The notes: a model not told the origin generated them from the letters alone. Shown: positions 1-9,192, counted from the first letter of the stretch. The stretch is DNA of 64,000 nucleotides from Afipia birgiae 34632 (GCF_000308295.2 NZ_HG326652.1:2787931-2851930), one strand, 5' to 3'. A program made the numbers and translations.

Positions 1-451
1 GCCGCCGGGTCCCGGCGGAGAATCGCAAACGCCCGGCATGCTGACGCTGCGCGAAATCCTGTCCTCGCTCGACATACCCGAACTTGAGCCGGTGCCGCGC
101 GAACACGTGCTGACCAAGACGTTCTATCTGCTGCGCGACTTCCCGGGCCGCTTCAATTCCGGACAGACCTGGGTCGAAACGCTGCCACGGGTCGATGACG
201 AAGAAGCCGCCGACCGGCCGGCACGCGGCGGCGACGGCGTCTCGCCGATTATCATCACCTCGAACGATCTCGCCGGTGCATGGGCGATGCGGACCGACGG
301 ACAGCCGATGCTGCCGCTGACGCCGGGCGATCCGCGCCAGCGCGAAATGGCCTTCCGTGCCGGCGTCAACATCGTGATGTACACCCTGACTGGCAACTAC
401 AAGGCCGACCAGGTGCACGCACCCGCCCTCATCGAACGGCTGGGGCAATAA
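1..451 (+). CDS. DUF4159 domain membrane protein, C-terminal part (5' end outside window)
   Basis: The frame is open from base 2, so this is the tail of a longer gene. About 150 residues are visible and no transmembrane segment is in this part. The sequence (NSGQTWVE, SPIIITSNDLAGAWA, GVNIVMYTLTGNYKADQVHAP) resembles the C-terminal DUF4159 domain that, in Rhizobiales, ends a large protein with two N-terminal membrane helices encoded in a MoxR-ATPase/DUF58/vWA gene set. The next gene starts 3 nt after the stop, so the two are co-transcribed. The biochemical role of DUF4159 is unknown. Family assignment is by recognition. Confidence 0.8.
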   Translation, partial: PPGPGGESQTPGMLTLREILSSLDIPELEPVPREHVLTKTFYLLRDFPGRFNSGQTWVETLPRVDDEEAADRPARGGDGVSPIIITSNDLAGAWAMRTDGQPMLPLTPGDPRQREMAFRAGVNIVMYTLTGNYKADQVHAPALIERLGQ

Positions 452-454
452 TTC

Positions 455-2518
455 ATGCAATACGGTATCGCCTTCGCGCCTCTCGTTCCCACGCTCGTGC
501 TGTGGATCGGCCTCGCTGCGATCGTCGTGATCGCGGCTGTCCTCATGATCGCGCGCTCGCGCGGCGCTGCGATACGCGTTGCGGCTCTGACGTTGATCCT
601 GCTGGCGCTGGCCAATCCGTCCTTCACGCGTGAGGAACGCGAACCTCTCTCCTCGGTCGTCGCTGTGGTGGTCGACAGGAGCCCGAGCCAGAATTTCGGC
701 GAACGGACCCGCGAAACCAATGAGGCGCGCGATGCGCTGGTTGACCGGCTCAAGCAGATCAAGGGGCTTGAGGTGCGCACAGTCGAGGCCGGACAGGCTG
801 ACGGCGAAACCGACGGCACAAAACTGTTTTCCGCGGTCACATCGGCGCTGTCCGATGTGCCGACCGATCGCGTTGCCGGCGCATTCCTGATCACCGACGG
901 GCGCGTGCATGACATTCCCGCCAATGCCGCGGCCATCGGCTTCAATGCGCCGGTTCATGCGCTGATCACAGGCCGCAGCAACGAGCGCGACCGCCGCGTC
1001 GCCATCGTCGCGGCGCCCCGTTTCGGCATCGTCGGCCAGACCCAGACCATCACCTATCGCCTCGACGATCAGGGCGTGACCAATCAAAGCGCGCGCGTTG
1101 TGGTCCGGCGCGATGGCGATGTGCTCAGCGAGCGCGCGGTACGCAGCGGCGAACAGGTCAGCGTGACCATCGATATTCCGCATGCAGGCCCGAACATCGT
1201 CGAGATCGAAGCCTCGAAGCTTGAGGGCGAACTGACGCCGGTGAACAACCGCGCCGTGGTGTCGATCGACGGCGTGCGCGACAAGCTGCGCGTGCTGCTG
1301 GTCTCCGGCGAGCCGCACTCAGGGGAACGCACCTGGCGCAACCTGCTGAAGTCCGACGCCAGCGTCGATCTTGTGCATTTCACCATTCTGCGTCCGCCCG
1401 AGAAGCAGGATGGCACGCCGATCAATGAACTGTCGCTGATCGCGTTCCCGACGCGCGAACTGTTCCAGCAGAAGATCAATGAGTTTCAGCTCATCATCTT
1501 CGACCGCTACGCCAGGCAGGGCGTGCTGCCGATTTCCTATTTCGACAACATCGCACGCTATGTGCGCGGCGGCGGCGCGGTGCTGGTGTCCGCCGGTCCC
1601 GACTACGCGAGCCAGACCAGCATCTGGCGCACGCCGCTCGATACAATCCTGCCCGCAGAGCCGGTCGGCGTCAGCGAGCAGGCGTTCACGGCCCGCCTGA
1701 CCAATCTCGGCAAGCGCCACCCGGTCACGCGCGGGCTTGAAGGCTCGAGCAGCGAACCGCCGCACTGGAGCCGCTTCTTCCGTCTCGTCGACACGCGCAA
1801 TCCCGCCAATCCGCCGATCATGGAAGGCGCCGACGGCAAGCCGCTGCTGCTGCTGTCAAGGCAGGGCGAAGGCCGTGTCGCACTGCTGCTGTCCGATCAT
1901 ATCTGGCTGTGGGCGCGCGGTTATGAAGGCGGCGGCCCGCATCTCGACCTGCTGCGGCGGATGTCGCACTGGCTGATGAAACAGCCCGAGCTTGACGAGG
2001 AAGCATTGCGGCTCAAGGTGGAAGGCCGCGATCTGGTCGTGGTGCGCCAGACCATGGCTGACACCGTGCTGCCTGTCACCGTGACCTCACCGTCGGGTGT
2101 AACGCGTCAGGTCACGCTGACCGCCGGCGATCCCGGCGAATGGCGCGCCTCGATCGGCGCGGATGAACTCGGCCTGTGGCAGGCAACCGATGGCTCGCTC
2201 AAGGCGCTGATCAATGTCGGCCCGGTCAACCCGAAAGAGTTCGCCGAGGTGACGTCGACGACGGAGGCGCTGCGTCCGCTGCTGCAGGCGACCGGCGGCG
2301 ATACCCGCCGCGTGGCCGACAGTGGCAGCATCGACCTGCCGCGCGTGCTTCCGGTACGCGCCTCGACGGTGTTTCGCGGCGAAGGCTGGCTTGGGGTCAA
2401 GATGCGCGACGCCAGCGTGGTGCGCGGCATCGGAGTGCTGCCGATCTTCGCCGGACTGATCGGGCTTCTGCTCCTGCTCGGCGCGTTCGCCAGCACCTGG
2501 CTGCGCGAGGGGCGCTGA
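455..2518 (+). CDS. Large membrane-anchored vWA-like protein of the MoxR/DUF4159 cluster
   Basis: 687 residues. Two hydrophobic helices lie at about 11-33 and 40-55, a long extracytoplasmic region follows, and one helix lies near the C-terminus (about 660-682), ending TWLREGR. A vWA-like start is visible at 68-80, with a MIDAS-type D-x-S-x-S (D74, S76, S78). The middle (about 270-500) contains a glutamine-amidotransferase-like stretch (LLVSGEP, GGAVLVSAGPDY, SRQGEGRVALLLSD). In related bacteria such proteins end a moxR-DUF58-DUF4159 operon thought to act in envelope or metal-insertion chaperoning; that role is inferred from context only. It begins 3 nt after the upstream gene. Confidence 0.85.
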   Translation: MQYGIAFAPLVPTLVLWIGLAAIVVIAAVLMIARSRGAAIRVAALTLILLALANPSFTREEREPLSSVVAVVVDRSPSQNFGERTRETNEARDALVDRLKQIKGLEVRTVEAGQADGETDGTKLFSAVTSALSDVPTDRVAGAFLITDGRVHDIPANAAAIGFNAPVHALITGRSNERDRRVAIVAAPRFGIVGQTQTITYRLDDQGVTNQSARVVVRRDGDVLSERAVRSGEQVSVTIDIPHAGPNIVEIEASKLEGELTPVNNRAVVSIDGVRDKLRVLLVSGEPHSGERTWRNLLKSDASVDLVHFTILRPPEKQDGTPINELSLIAFPTRELFQQKINEFQLIIFDRYARQGVLPISYFDNIARYVRGGGAVLVSAGPDYASQTSIWRTPLDTILPAEPVGVSEQAFTARLTNLGKRHPVTRGLEGSSSEPPHWSRFFRLVDTRNPANPPIMEGADGKPLLLLSRQGEGRVALLLSDHIWLWARGYEGGGPHLDLLRRMSHWLMKQPELDEEALRLKVEGRDLVVVRQTMADTVLPVTVTSPSGVTRQVTLTAGDPGEWRASIGADELGLWQATDGSLKALINVGPVNPKEFAEVTSTTEALRPLLQATGGDTRRVADSGSIDLPRVLPVRASTVFRGEGWLGVKMRDASVVRGIGVLPIFAGLIGLLLLLGAFASTWLREGR

Positions 2519-2602
2519 CGATCTCAATCGGCGTGAGCCATTGGCCGACTGGGCCAATGAGCGATTTGGCCGGAAAACTCGGAGGAGTGATGTGGCGGAA
2601 AG

Positions 2603-2824
2603 TTATGCGGCCGAGCGCCGTGCCACCGCAACCGACAGCATCGAGATGAGCTCCGACAACGGAACATGAATGCTGACCGGCTTCAGCTTGAACTGGAAGG
2701 TCATGATCGCTTCGTGGCAGCGAAGCCCCTTCCCGCCTTTGACCAAGCCCAGATCCCGAATGAGCTTGTAGGTTTTACCGTCAGCCATTTGTACAAGACG
2801 GACGTTCTCAAAATACTTGAGCAT
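2603..2824 (-). CDS. Small hypothetical protein, 73 aa
   Basis: A short reading frame beginning MLKYFENVRLVQMADGKTYK and ending AVARRSAA. It is preceded by a strong ribosome binding site (AGGAGAG about 6 nt before the ATG), which is the main reason for calling it. There is no signal peptide or membrane segment. It lies convergent to the vWA-like gene and divergent from the zinc locus. I do not recognise a family. A longer frame on the opposite strand (2666-3385) overlaps it but has no ribosome binding site and looks like a shadow. Existence is moderately supported; function is unknown. Confidence 0.45.
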   Translation of the reverse strand: MLKYFENVRLVQMADGKTYKLIRDLGLVKGGKGLRCHEAIMTFQFKLKPVSIHVPLSELISMLSVAVARRSAA

Positions 2825-3027
2825 TCACGCTCTCCTCGCGCGGATGAGAACAGCCGCTCGTTACGATTCGGTCAACCATACCGCCCATACCGCGCACGCC
2901 ACTATCCGCTATCACCGCGGGCGACCCGCGGCCCTGAACGTTCGGCGCTGTGGCCATTTGGCCTCGTGCGGCCGCCTTTCTTCCTCACGGCCAACCGTCG
3001 CATGTTGACACCCTGCTCTCGACCAGC

Positions 3028-3046
3028 GATGTTATATTATAACATC
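3028..3046 (+). promoter_or_regulatory. Zur-type operator (perfect 9-1-9 palindrome)
   Basis: GATGTTATATTATAACATC is a perfect inverted repeat with a single central base. Its core TGTTATA-N-TATAACA equals the 7-1-7 Zur consensus known from enterobacteria and closely related alphaproteobacterial sites. A -35-like TTGACA lies at 3005-3010, so the palindrome would cover the -10 region. It is 53 nt upstream of a small His/Cys protein gene followed by a TonB receptor. Predicted effect: zinc-dependent repression of both genes. Confidence 0.75.
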
Positions 3047-3098
3047 CGGAACCGGCCCTATCAGGGGTCGAACCGGGTGGGACGGGGCACAACTGACG

Positions 3099-3452
3099 AT
3101 GAACTGGTTGCGATTGAAGGCGAAAAGGCTGTCGCTGCTGGCGCTGTTTGCGCTGGCGCTGCAGCTTGGCCTGTTTTTCGGCCACACCCACCACGACGTC
3201 GCGGTCGCAGGGATCTCGGCAAGCCAGCCTCAGGCGTCCACGCCGGATGCCGATCACGATCAGGACGTCCACCGCGACCTCTGCGCCATCTGCGCCACCG
3301 TGGCGATGGCCAACACCCTCGTCGCGGCAGCCCCTCCTTCGCTGACGCGCCCGCTGACCATCACGGCGCTACAGACCGCTTTTGATCCCGAAGCCATCGC
3401 GGCCGAAACACGCCGGAGCGCGTTTCACTCCCGCGCGCCTCCGCACGCCTGA
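3099..3452 (+). CDS. Small exported His/Cys-rich protein (DUF2946-like), Zur-linked
   Basis: 117 residues with an N-terminal hydrophobic signal segment (about 10-28) followed directly by HTHHD. A potential metal-binding stretch comes later: DADHDQD, VHRD, then a CAIC pair at about 65-75. Length, signal and the late C-x-x-C resemble DUF2946-type proteins, often found beside TonB receptors for metals. It starts 53 nt after the Zur-type palindrome and ends 114 nt before the receptor start, suggesting one zinc-regulated unit. Likely role: periplasmic metal binding or hand-over. That role is inferred, and the family label is less certain than the context. Confidence 0.68.
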   Translation: MNWLRLKAKRLSLLALFALALQLGLFFGHTHHDVAVAGISASQPQASTPDADHDQDVHRDLCAICATVAMANTLVAAAPPSLTRPLTITALQTAFDPEAIAAETRRSAFHSRAPPHA

Positions 3453-3566
3453 CTCGAATTATTGTCCGATCCCGATGATCGCCGCGCAGCGGTGATCGCG
3501 GGACATTCGAGGTTAGCTGCCCGGTCCCGCGCCATGGGATCGGAGGCGGCATCAGGATCAAGCATC

Positions 3567-5909
3567 ATGTCGTATACGTTTCTTCGTGCCTCGCTGGCCG
3601 GCAGCTCCGCCGTCGCGATAGCGCTTCTCATCAACAGCGCGGCACAGTCGCAACAATCAGGCCCGGGATCGGCCGAAACGCTGCCTGAAATTGTCGTTCA
3701 GGCGCCGAGCCCGATCCAGCGGCCGCACCGGCATCGCGCGCAGCCGGGTCGCACCACGACCGCAGCCCACTCCGAAGCACCTGCGCCAAATCCGGAGACC
3801 TACGCAGGCACACTGCCAATCGTCACCGACCAGTTCGCCACCGTCACCGTGGTGCCGAACGAGGAAATCCGACGCAGCGCGGCTTCGACGCTCGGCGACC
3901 TTCTGAACAACAAGCCCGGCATCACCGGCTCGTCGTTCGCGCCCGGCGCATCGAGCCGTCCGATCATTCGCGGGCTCGACGTCAATCGCGTCGGCATCGT
4001 CGAGAACGGCATCGGCAGCAACGGCGCATCCGATCTCGGCGAGGATCACTTCGTGCCGATCGATCCGCTGTCGACCAATCAGGTCGAGGTCATTCGCGGG
4101 CCGGCAACGTTGCGTTACGGATCGCAGTCGATCGGCGGCGTGGTCAGCGCCAGCAACAACCGCGTTCCCGAAACGCTGCCGTGCAGCGCGGTGCCGTCGA
4201 TCCAGACCTATGGGTACAACGTGAAGGCGCCGCAACTCTCAGCCTCAAACCCCTGCGCCAGTTTCGAGGCGCGCTCCGCGCTCTCGAGCGTGGATCTTGG
4301 CCGCGAAGGCGCGGTGCTGCTTGATGCCGCGGGCAACAATGTCGCAATCCATGCCGATGCATTCGCGCGCAAGACCGAAGACTACAGCGTGCCGAACTCG
4401 CCCTACCGTTTCGATCCGACGCGGCCGTTCACCGGCAAGCAGCCGAACTCATCGTCGCAATCCGACGGCGCGTCGGTCGGTGGATCCTATTTCTTCGCGG
4501 GTGGCTTCATCGGTGCGGCGATACAGCAGAACAACAGCATTTATCATATCCCCGGCATCGACGGTGAAGAGCATCGTACCCGCATCAGCGCGCGCCAGAC
4601 CAAGCTGACGGTCAAGGGCGATTATCATCCGGACGCCACCACCATCGACGTGATCCGCTTCTGGGCCGGCGCCACCGACTACAGGCACAACGAAATCGGC
4701 CTCGCCGATCCGGCGGACTTCTCCAGCGACGGTGCGCGCCAGACCTTCACCAACAAGGAGCAGGAAGGCCGCGTCGAGGTGCAATTCATGCCGCTGAATC
4801 TGCGCTTCGCAGCATTGACCACGGCGCTGGGCGTGCAGGCCTCGCATCAGGAACTAACCGCGCCAAGTCCGGACGATCCGGGCAGCCCGCTCAACGGCCT
4901 GTGGGATCCGAACAAGAACACCAAGGTTGCGGGATACATTTTCAACGAGCTGAAATTCAGCGAAATCACCAAGGCGCAGGTCGCCGCCCGCATCGAGCAC
5001 GTCAATCTCACCGGCACCATGCCGTCCTTCATCCCGGAACTGTTCGATCTCAACGTCGATCCCGCCGGCATCGGCCCGGCCACATCGCGCAGCCTGAACT
5101 TCACGCCGAAGAGCGGCAGCGTCGGCCTGATCCAGAATCTGCCCTGGAATCTCGCAGCCAGCATCACCGGCCAGTACACCGAACGCGCACCCAAACCCGC
5201 GGAACTGTTCTCACGCGGCAGCCACGATGCAACCACCACATTCGACATCGGAAATCCGAATCTCGGGATCGAGACGGCGAAGTCGATCGAGGTAGGACTG
5301 CGGAAAGCGACGGGACCGTTCCGGTTCGAACTGACCGGCTACGCCACGCGCTTCGACGGCTTTATCTATCGCCGGCTGACCGGAAACACCTGCGAGGATG
5401 TCGCGTGCATCGCGGGTGCCGGCCTCGAACTCAATGAGGCGATCTATTCGCAGAAGGACGCAACCTTCCGCGGCGCCGAATTCCAGTTTCAGTACGACGT
5501 GCTCCCGCTATGGGCCGGACAATTCGGCGTCGAGGGACAATATGACATCGTGCGCGCCACCTTCACCGACGGCACCAACGTGCCGCGCATTCCGCCGCAA
5601 CGGCTCGGCGGTGGCATCTACTACCGCGACGCCAACTGGCTCGCGCGCGTCAACCTGCTGCATGCCTTCGCACAGAACGACATCGGCGGAATCGAAACAT
5701 CGACGCCCGGCTACAATCGTCTGAAGGCCGAACTCAGCTACACCACGAAACTCGCCAAGAGCGACTGGTGGGGCGCACAGCAAGTCACGTTCGGCGTCGT
5801 CGGCGACAACCTGCTCAACGAGGACATCCGCAACTCCGTCTCCTACAGCAAGGATCAGGTCCTGCTGCCGGGCATCGGCGTGCGTATGTTCGCGAATGTG
5901 AAGTATTGA
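3567..5909 (+). CDS. TonB-dependent outer-membrane receptor, ZnuD-like (zinc)
   Basis: 780 residues from the chosen ATG, which precedes a clear signal peptide (MSYTFLRASLAGSSAVAIAL..., cleavage near AAQSQQ) with AGGA upstream; the frame is open further to 3462. The plug domain is evident at about 90-210: IRRSAASTLGDLLNNKPGI, RPIIRGLDVNRVGIVENGI, DPLSTNQVEVIRGPATLRYG, IGGVV. A beta-barrel follows and ends in ...FANVKY, the usual terminal aromatic residue. The plug wording (DLGEDHFVPIDPL, SNNRVPE) is like the ZnuD family, outer-membrane zinc receptors in Neisseria and relatives. The upstream Zur palindrome supports zinc as substrate; haem or copper are less likely alternatives. Confidence 0.92.
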   Translation: MSYTFLRASLAGSSAVAIALLINSAAQSQQSGPGSAETLPEIVVQAPSPIQRPHRHRAQPGRTTTAAHSEAPAPNPETYAGTLPIVTDQFATVTVVPNEEIRRSAASTLGDLLNNKPGITGSSFAPGASSRPIIRGLDVNRVGIVENGIGSNGASDLGEDHFVPIDPLSTNQVEVIRGPATLRYGSQSIGGVVSASNNRVPETLPCSAVPSIQTYGYNVKAPQLSASNPCASFEARSALSSVDLGREGAVLLDAAGNNVAIHADAFARKTEDYSVPNSPYRFDPTRPFTGKQPNSSSQSDGASVGGSYFFAGGFIGAAIQQNNSIYHIPGIDGEEHRTRISARQTKLTVKGDYHPDATTIDVIRFWAGATDYRHNEIGLADPADFSSDGARQTFTNKEQEGRVEVQFMPLNLRFAALTTALGVQASHQELTAPSPDDPGSPLNGLWDPNKNTKVAGYIFNELKFSEITKAQVAARIEHVNLTGTMPSFIPELFDLNVDPAGIGPATSRSLNFTPKSGSVGLIQNLPWNLAASITGQYTERAPKPAELFSRGSHDATTTFDIGNPNLGIETAKSIEVGLRKATGPFRFELTGYATRFDGFIYRRLTGNTCEDVACIAGAGLELNEAIYSQKDATFRGAEFQFQYDVLPLWAGQFGVEGQYDIVRATFTDGTNVPRIPPQRLGGGIYYRDANWLARVNLLHAFAQNDIGGIETSTPGYNRLKAELSYTTKLAKSDWWGAQQVTFGVVGDNLLNEDIRNSVSYSKDQVLLPGIGVRMFANVKY

Positions 5910-5937
5910 GGCCGAGGGTTTGGCTAACCTCACACAC

Positions 5938-6064
5938 GATGTCGTCCCCGCGAAAGCGGGGACCCATAACCACCGGCCTCTCTGTTGTGCAAAGAGGGGC
6001 AACGTCCCGCACACAAACTCAACCTCTAGGGAGTATGGACCCCCGCTTTCGCGGGGATGACATC
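5938..6064. repeat. Palindromic intergenic repeat pair, inverted
   Basis: Two 25-bp arms in inverted orientation (5938-5962 and 6040-6064) each carry the small palindrome CCCCGCGAAAGCGGGG (or its complement) next to a GATGTC/GACATC end. About 77 bp lie between the arms. This is the style of mobile palindromic repeat often scattered between genes in this bacterial group. It lies between convergent genes and may also end transcription from both sides. Confidence 0.75.
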
Positions 6065-6075
6065 GGTTATGCAGC

Positions 6076-6597
6076 TCAGCGGGGAGAGGGAACGAATGTC
6101 CAGTCCGGCCGGATGGCGCCGCTGACGCCTTCGAATGCGCCGTCAACCAGTTCGCGCACCAGAAGCCGCGCGTGATCGACCGGCCCCGGCATCGTCGCAC
6201 GCCCCTTCGGAATCCGCTTGAAACCGGTACGGCTGTAGTACGCCTCGTCACCGACCAGCAGCACGAGACTGTGTCCCTTGGTTTTTGCATCTTTCAGGGC
6301 GCGGTCGAGCAGCGCCCGGCCGACACCGCGATCGCGAAACGGCGGCTCGACAGTGAGCGGCCCGAGCAACAGCGCCGGTGTATTGCCGACACAGATCGGC
6401 AATTGCCGCACCGAGCCGACCATCAGCGTGCCGATCCGCGCAGTAAACGACAGGTCGAGCAGATGATCGACATGCTCGCGCAGCCGATAGGCGCTGAGTG
6501 CGTAACGGCCGGGGCCGAACGTGCGTTCGTGCAGGCGCTCAATGGCCTGCTCGTCGCCGGGGGTCTCGGCCAGGATGGTCAGGGAAAGATCGGACAT
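6076..6597 (-). CDS. GNAT-family N-acetyltransferase
   Basis: 173 residues from an internal ATG at 6597 (MSDLSLTILAETPGDEQAI), chosen because the 16 residues upstream look non-coding; the longer start at 6645 cannot be excluded. The acetyl-CoA binding motif A is visible: GPLTVEPPFRDRGVGRALLD, with the R-x-x-G-x-G/A loop. It is followed by LVLLVGDEAYYSRTGFKRIP, typical of the YhbS-like branch of GNAT proteins (COG3153). The substrate cannot be predicted. It stands alone between two palindromic repeats, convergent with the TonB receptor gene. Confidence 0.88.
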   Translation of the reverse strand: MSDLSLTILAETPGDEQAIERLHERTFGPGRYALSAYRLREHVDHLLDLSFTARIGTLMVGSVRQLPICVGNTPALLLGPLTVEPPFRDRGVGRALLDRALKDAKTKGHSLVLLVGDEAYYSRTGFKRIPKGRATMPGPVDHARLLVRELVDGAFEGVSGAIRPDWTFVPSPR

Positions 6598-6693
6598 ATC
6601 AGACGCGCAGATAGCATCTGGCGCGGGCACGGTCCATTGGTTCAACGCGTCGTCGGAGTGAATCTCTCTCTATCATATGGAGCTTTACCCGCC

Positions 6694-6788
6694 GTCATTC
6701 CGGGATGCGCGTCCTTCACGCGCTGACCCGGAATCCAGAACAGGTGGATTCCGGGCTCGCTCGCGTCGTGCTCGCACCCCGGAATGAC
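6694..6788. repeat. Intergenic palindromic repeat (GTCATTCCGG family)
   Basis: The element begins GTCATTCCGGGATGCGC and ends GCACCCCGGAATGAC, forming imperfect terminal inverted repeats. It contains two internal inverted copies of GGAATCCA / TGGATTCC. It is a different family from the GCGAAAGC repeat 700 bp away. It separates the GNAT and Nudix genes, which are on the same strand. Confidence 0.7.
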
Positions 6789-6796
6789 CCAAATGG

Positions 6797-7282
6797 TTAA
6801 ATCCAGTCTTCGGTCAGAGGATGGTTCTCCAGCACTTCCGCGATCCGCGCCCGCGTCCCGCGGGTGGTCTCGGGCGGCAGTTCGGCCGCCCCGAAAAACC
6901 CGCACGCCACAATCTCATGATTGGGCTCGGGCAACCGGTCCTGCCGGTACTGGCGCACGACATAGACCGCGACATGGTCGCGCGGCGACACCCGGCGGTT
7001 GAAGAACAGGCCATGCAGCCGCGGCTCGCCGGTCATCTCGATCCGGCCTTCCTCGATCAATTCGCGCTTCAGCGAACTCAGAAAGGTTTCGCCGGTTTCA
7101 ACGCCGCCTCCGGGCAGATGCCAGCCGGAGACATAACTGTGCTTGACCAGGAACACGCGGTTCTCACCATCGAGCACAACCGCGCGCACGCCGAGCGTCA
7201 TGCCCCGGGCAAACCGTGAATAGAAATGAAAGACGCGACGGATCAAAGGCTCGAACCGCAGCCGGGCGTCCTGAATGTTCAT
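6797..7282 (-). CDS. NUDIX hydrolase
   Basis: 161 residues. A complete Nudix box is present at about 59-81 (GGVETGETFLSSLKRELIEE then G): G-x5-E-x7-REL-x-EE-x-G. These residues bind the divalent metal and catalyse hydrolysis of a nucleoside diphosphate linked to another moiety. The N-terminal MTLGVRAVVLDGENRVFLVKH is the usual first strand pair. The exact substrate cannot be read from the sequence. It is divergent from the metallophosphoesterase gene, with about 120 bp for promoters between them. Confidence 0.92.
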   Translation of the reverse strand: MNIQDARLRFEPLIRRVFHFYSRFARGMTLGVRAVVLDGENRVFLVKHSYVSGWHLPGGGVETGETFLSSLKRELIEEGRIEMTGEPRLHGLFFNRRVSPRDHVAVYVVRQYRQDRLPEPNHEIVACGFFGAAELPPETTRGTRARIAEVLENHPLTEDWI

Positions 7283-7405
7283 GGCGCGAGATTCCGTCCG
7301 GCGATCGTGTTATGTCAGTCTGTCCCCGAACGCATGACATGAGGACGCGAGAGTGGTTGCGAACTGGAGCGTGATAGCATTTCGATCCCTGACGGTCACG
7401 TTTCA

Positions 7406-8302
7406 ATGACGTCGTTCGTGCTCGCGCATCTGTCCGATCCGCATCTCGGCCCGATGCCGCGACCGCGGCTGCGTGAACTCGCCGGCAAGCGCGCGATCGG
7501 ATATCTCAACTGGCAGCGCAAGCGGCACATGGTCCATCGCCGCGAGGTGCTCGGCGAACTCGTCGCCGACATGCACGCGCAACAGCCCGATCACATCGCC
7601 GTCACCGGTGACCTCGTCAACATCGCGCTCCCTCTCGAGTTCGCCGAAGCCCGCAGGTGGCTGGAGAGCGTTGGCGCACCGGATCACGTCTCGCTGGTGC
7701 CAGGCAATCACGACGCCTATGTGCGCGGCATCCGCGAGCACTTTCCCTATTCGTGGGCGGACTATTTTCGCGGCGACAGCATTGCAGCAAACAGCGATAC
7801 AGCCTTTCCCTATTTACGCCGCCGCGGGCCGCTGGCGCTGATCGGCGTATCGACTGCCGTTCCGACCGCGCCGTTCATGGCGACCGGGCGGCTCGGACAG
7901 CAACAGCGCGGCGATCTCGAGAAGCTGCTGCAACAGCTGGCAACCGAGAATTTGTTTCGCGTGCTGATGATCCATCACCCGCCGGTGACGTCGCCCGGGC
8001 GATGGGCGGCGCGGCTGCGCGATTCCGATGAACTGCTCGAACTGATCTCACGTTACGGCGTCGATCTGATCTTGCACGGACACGATCATCGTCATGCCAC
8101 CATCTGGCTCGACGGACCGTGCGGACGCATTCCCGCAATCGGCGTGCCGTCGGCCTCCGCCATGGCGCACGGGCACAATCACCCCGCGGCCTACAATCTG
8201 TTTGCGATTGAACGGGCCAGCGACACATGGCGCTGCGATCACCGCGTACGCGGATTCACCGACGGGACGCTCGGCGCGATCAGGGACGAGCGGCTGATCT
8301 AG
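7406..8302 (+). CDS. Calcineurin-like metallophosphoesterase
   Basis: 298 residues with all phosphoesterase metal-ligand motifs in order: D11-x-H13 (LSDPHLG), GD at 68-69 (VTGDLVN), GNHD at 100-103, HHPP near 190, and HGHDH near 225. This arrangement gives a binuclear metal centre. The protein resembles the Icc/CpdA-like branch (cyclic-nucleotide or related phosphodiesterases), but the substrate is not established. There is no signal peptide, so it is probably cytoplasmic. Single gene; a repeat element follows. Confidence 0.93.
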   Translation: MTSFVLAHLSDPHLGPMPRPRLRELAGKRAIGYLNWQRKRHMVHRREVLGELVADMHAQQPDHIAVTGDLVNIALPLEFAEARRWLESVGAPDHVSLVPGNHDAYVRGIREHFPYSWADYFRGDSIAANSDTAFPYLRRRGPLALIGVSTAVPTAPFMATGRLGQQQRGDLEKLLQQLATENLFRVLMIHHPPVTSPGRWAARLRDSDELLELISRYGVDLILHGHDHRHATIWLDGPCGRIPAIGVPSASAMAHGHNHPAAYNLFAIERASDTWRCDHRVRGFTDGTLGAIRDERLI

Positions 8303-8311
8303 GATTTGCAC

Positions 8312-8443
8312 TCACCCCCACCCCGGCGCTACGCGCCGACCCTCCCCACAAGGGGAGGGAGAAGAAGGGGCACATCATTGCAACGGCACATCCCTCCCCT
8401 CGATGGCGAGGGTGGCTGACCAAAGGTCAGCCGGGTGGGGTGA
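8312..8443. repeat. Intergenic inverted-repeat element (TCACCCC...GGGGTGA)
   Basis: The outer arms TCACCCCCACCCCGGC and GCCGGGTGGGGTGA are inverted. Inside are two further hairpins: CCCTCCCC with GGGGAGGG (8340-8359) and GGCTGACC with GGTCAGCC (near 8414-8431). This nested structure is a third family of palindromic repeat in the window. It lies between convergent genes. Confidence 0.7.
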
Positions 8444-8475
8444 TTTATGAAACCAATTTGATGCTGCGGTAAAAA

Positions 8476-9066
8476 CTAAATTCCGCGCAGCGCCATCACC
8501 AGCGCGAAGCCGAACAGCGCAGCGAGACCTGCGGCGAATCCAAACGCAAACGTCCACACAGCGCTGCGGCGCTTCGCGGGAACAGGGGCGGCGGTTGCAG
8601 CGGCGGCAGCTGTCACGACTGGCGCGGGGGCCGGGGCTGGCGTCACCACCATCGCATGTTCGCGCTCGATCAAGCGGCGCGCGATATAGTCGGTTACCGC
8701 ATCAACCATCACCGGGATGTCGTGCGATTCAGCAATCACGATTCGGCCGAACCGGGTGTCCTGCGTGAAGCGATAGATTCGCTTGTCGCGCCCCATCGCG
8801 ATATGCGCCACGGCGTCGATCCACAACCGCGGCGTGTCGCCCTGGCTGATGCCGCGATCGAACAGGTCGACCCCCGGCGGAATTTCCGAGAACAGCGAAT
8901 CAAGCGCCTCGTGCAAAATCTCGAGCCGGGCGACTTCCGCGTCGCGCAGATCGACGACGACGCCGGTCCGATCCGCGGCTTCGATACGGGCTTTACGCAA
9001 GGCATCGCGCAACCGAACCGGGCTCGGTTTGCCCGCCAAATCGTTCGGGACGCTCTGTTCCGCCAT
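8476..9066 (-). CDS. Tail-anchored conserved hypothetical protein
   Basis: 196 residues: a soluble N-terminal part (1-135), a proline/alanine-rich linker (about 142-168, VTPAPAPAPVV...) and one C-terminal hydrophobic helix (about 170-192). The helix predicts a membrane tail anchor with the bulk in the cytoplasm. The N-terminal part (RLEILHEALDSLFSEIPPGV, RIYRFTQDTRFGR) is of a kind conserved in Bradyrhizobium relatives without assigned function. No catalytic motif is visible. It stands alone, followed by a palindromic repeat. Confidence 0.78.
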   Translation of the reverse strand: MAEQSVPNDLAGKPSPVRLRDALRKARIEAADRTGVVVDLRDAEVARLEILHEALDSLFSEIPPGVDLFDRGISQGDTPRLWIDAVAHIAMGRDKRIYRFTQDTRFGRIVIAESHDIPVMVDAVTDYIARRLIEREHAMVVTPAPAPAPVVTAAAAATAAPVPAKRRSAVWTFAFGFAAGLAALFGFALVMALRGI

Positions 9067-9192
9067 GATCTGAAGACCTCGGGTTCGATAGCATTATTTT
9101 GACCCGCTTAATCTATCAGTAACCCTGTTCCGCCGCAAAGGTCCCAGGCGCTTTCGCGTGCCATTTCATGGCGTTGTTCATGTCCCAAAATG

